Source: Ruminococcaceae bacterium UBA5401 (GTDB lineage Bacteria; Bacillota; Clostridia; Oscillospirales; Acutalibacteraceae). Taken from it: a DNA stretch of 6,148 nucleotides. The notes under the pieces are model-generated. The model was not told where the DNA came from. It saw only the letters and a program-made list of their open reading frames with translations, and ran no database searches. Both the position numbers and the translations under genes were made by a program. Below, one piece after another: positions 5,157 through 6,148 of this stretch. Where the stretch lies: assembly GCA_002409675.1 (NCBI GenBank), contig DHOB01000066.1:12683-18830 (forward strand). Reading direction: 5' to 3'. How positions within the stretch are numbered: the stretch's first letter is position 1; every line of letters begins with the position of its first letter.

Positions 5157-6148
5157 GCCCGCGCCTCCTTTGCCGGGAGCTGCGACAGGCAGATTTCGCG
5201 GTAGGCGGCACATTCCCTCAGCAGCGCCTCATGCGTGCCGTCGCCGACGATTCTGCCGCCGTCGAAGACCAGAATCCGGTCCGCGCCGCGCACCGTCCCC
5301 ACCCGCTGGGAGACGACCAGCACGGTGCGCCCGCGGCCGGTCTTCCGCAGCGCTTCGCGCAGACGCGCCTCGGTCAGAAAATCCAGCGCGCTGGCGGCGT
5401 CGTCCAGAATCAAAACGGGCGGGTCCGCCACCAGGGCGCGCGCGATGGTCAGCCGCTGCCGCTGCCCGCCGGAAAAATTGGCCCCGCCGCGCTCCACAGG
5501 GGAATCGTACCCCCGCGGCAGACGGCGGATGAACCCGTCCGCCTGGGCCGCCACAGCAGCGGCGCGGATTTCATCCATCCCCGCATCGGGCCTGCCCCAG
5601 CGGATGTTTTCCGCCACCGTGCCCGTAAAAAGCGCGGCGTGCTGCGGCACCAGGCCGATTTTTCCGCGCAGGGTCCGCAGCGGCCAGCGGCCGACGGGGA
5701 CGCCCTCCACCAGCACGCAGCCGGAGGTCGCCTCGTAAAAGCGGCCGATAAGATTCACGAAGGTCGTCTTGCCCGACCCGGTCCCCCCGATGATGCCCAC
5801 GGTCTGCCCTTTCGGGATGGAGACGCCGACGTGCTCCAGCGCGCGGTTCCCCGTGCCGGCGTAGGCGAACGAAACGTCCCGGAACTCCACGGCGGGCGCG
5901 CCGGCGGGCGGCTCCGGCGCCCGTTCGGGGTCGGCCATTTCCGCCGGCGTGTCGAGGACCTCGTTGACCCGCGCCGCGGAGGCCATGGATTTCGTCAGCA
6001 GGATAATCAGGTTGGAGACAATCAGCAGCGCCAGCAGAATCTGGTTCGCATAGTTGATGAACGCGATGACGACCCCCTGCGACAGGCGCCCGGCCTGGAT
6101 GTCGATTCCGCCCGCCCAGAGGACCAGCACGACCATCAGGTTCACCGT
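5153..6148 (-). CDS. ABC exporter half-transporter with degenerate ATP site, partial (start beyond the window)
   Basis: This is the C-terminal 331 residues of a half-transporter; the frame is open to the window edge, so the first four or so membrane helices are missing. The GTG at 6145 lies within the membrane domain and is not taken as a start. Counting from that codon, the end of one helix and the last helix (about 24-53) are followed by a Pro-rich linker and the ATPase: Walker A GGTGSGKT (120-127), Q-loop Q168, signature FSGGQ (224-228) and Walker B LILDD (245-249). D249 replaces the catalytic Glu, and Q280 in VVSQRV replaces the switch His. These two changes mark the degenerate subunit of heterodimeric exporters, as in TM287. 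The C-terminal block AAYREICLSQ is also typical of that type. The stop codon overlaps the start of the partner gene by 4 bases. This is not a decayed gene: its other motifs are intact and the frame is clean. Confidence 0.95.
   Translation of the reverse strand, partial: TVNLMVVLVLWAGGIDIQAGRLSQGVVIAFINYANQILLALLIVSNLIILLTKSMASAARVNEVLDTPAEMADPERAPEPPAGAPAVEFRDVSFAYAGTGNRALEHVGVSIPKGQTVGIIGGTGSGKTTFVNLIGRFYEATSGCVLVEGVPVGRWPLRTLRGKIGLVPQHAALFTGTVAENIRWGRPDAGMDEIRAAAVAAQADGFIRRLPRGYDSPVERGGANFSGGQRQRLTIARALVADPPVLILDDAASALDFLTEARLREALRKTGRGRTVLVVSQRVGTVRGADRILVFDGGRIVGDGTHEALLRECAAYREICLSQLPAKEARA
5164..5171 (-). promoter_or_regulatory. Ribosome binding site of the downstream exporter gene
   Basis: AAAGGAGG on the minus strand, 7 bases before the ATG at 5156, lies inside the end of the upstream partner gene. 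It is close to a full match to the 16S rRNA tail and fixes the start at 5156 rather than 5213. Confidence 0.9.

Noticed and set aside
3471..5204. Long plus-strand open frame (577 codons) opposite the exporter gene
   Set aside because: Same cause: antisense to a clear ABC transporter gene, biased composition, no recognisable domain and no ribosome binding site of note.
3388..5211. Long minus-strand frame (607 codons) in another phase of the exporter gene
   Set aside because: It runs through the same DNA as the exporter in a different phase and yields an Arg/Ala/Gly/Pro-rich protein without motifs, while the exporter frame has every ABC motif.
5157..5213. Extension of the downstream exporter protein to 5213
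   Set aside because: The ATG at 5156 has a near-perfect ribosome binding site at 7 bases and the ATGA overlap with its partner; the extra 19 residues come from within the partner gene.
5153..6148. Reading the first exporter gene as a pseudogene because of its altered catalytic residues
   Set aside because: The frame is intact and Walker A, Q-loop and FSGGQ are conserved; the two changes are the known signature of degenerate subunits in heterodimeric exporters.

Overview
This GC-rich window carries five protein genes, all on the minus strand, so it is best read from right to left. The mix of families suggests a GC-rich member of the Bacillota, probably class Clostridia: a two-gene heterodimeric ABC exporter, an MnmA next to its own cysteine desulfurase, strong AAGGAGG-type ribosome binding sites and a sigma-A type promoter. 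That placement is an inference from gene content; no rRNA or other marker is present. Nearly every third codon position is G or C, which opens long false reading frames on the opposite strand.

Right part (6148 to 3399): two ABC exporter half-transporter genes overlap by 4 bases (ATGA). The upstream one is cut by the window edge. It has Asp in place of the catalytic Glu after Walker B and Gln in place of the switch His. The downstream one keeps Glu and His but has LSEGQ instead of LSGGQ. Together they make a typical heterodimeric exporter with one degenerate and one active ATP site. The substrate cannot be read from the sequence.

Middle (3398 to 3280): this short AT-rich gap holds a near-consensus promoter (TTGACA, 17 bases, TATAGT) that begins 7 bases after the exporter stop codon. 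It is followed by a leader of about 75 bases with a bulged hairpin and repeated GGAAT/ATTCC elements, then a good ribosome binding site. No terminator separates the exporter genes from this promoter.

Left part (3279 to 96): a three-gene unit of mnmA (tRNA 2-thiouridylase), a NifS/IscS-type cysteine desulfurase that overlaps mnmA by 14 bases and probably starts with TTG, and an M19-family dipeptidase 33 bases further on. The first two form one pathway: the desulfurase takes sulfur from cysteine, and MnmA places it on U34 of the tRNAs for Lys, Glu and Gln. The dipeptidase may simply share the transcript, or may help supply cysteine from dipeptides; the latter is speculation. The last 95 bases hold two hairpins, one of which resembles a terminator for this unit.

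I see no mobile element, CRISPR array, RNA gene or clearly new system. The points most worth a second look are the mnmA leader, the coupled mnmA and desulfurase pair with the dipeptidase, and the asymmetric ATP sites of the exporter.
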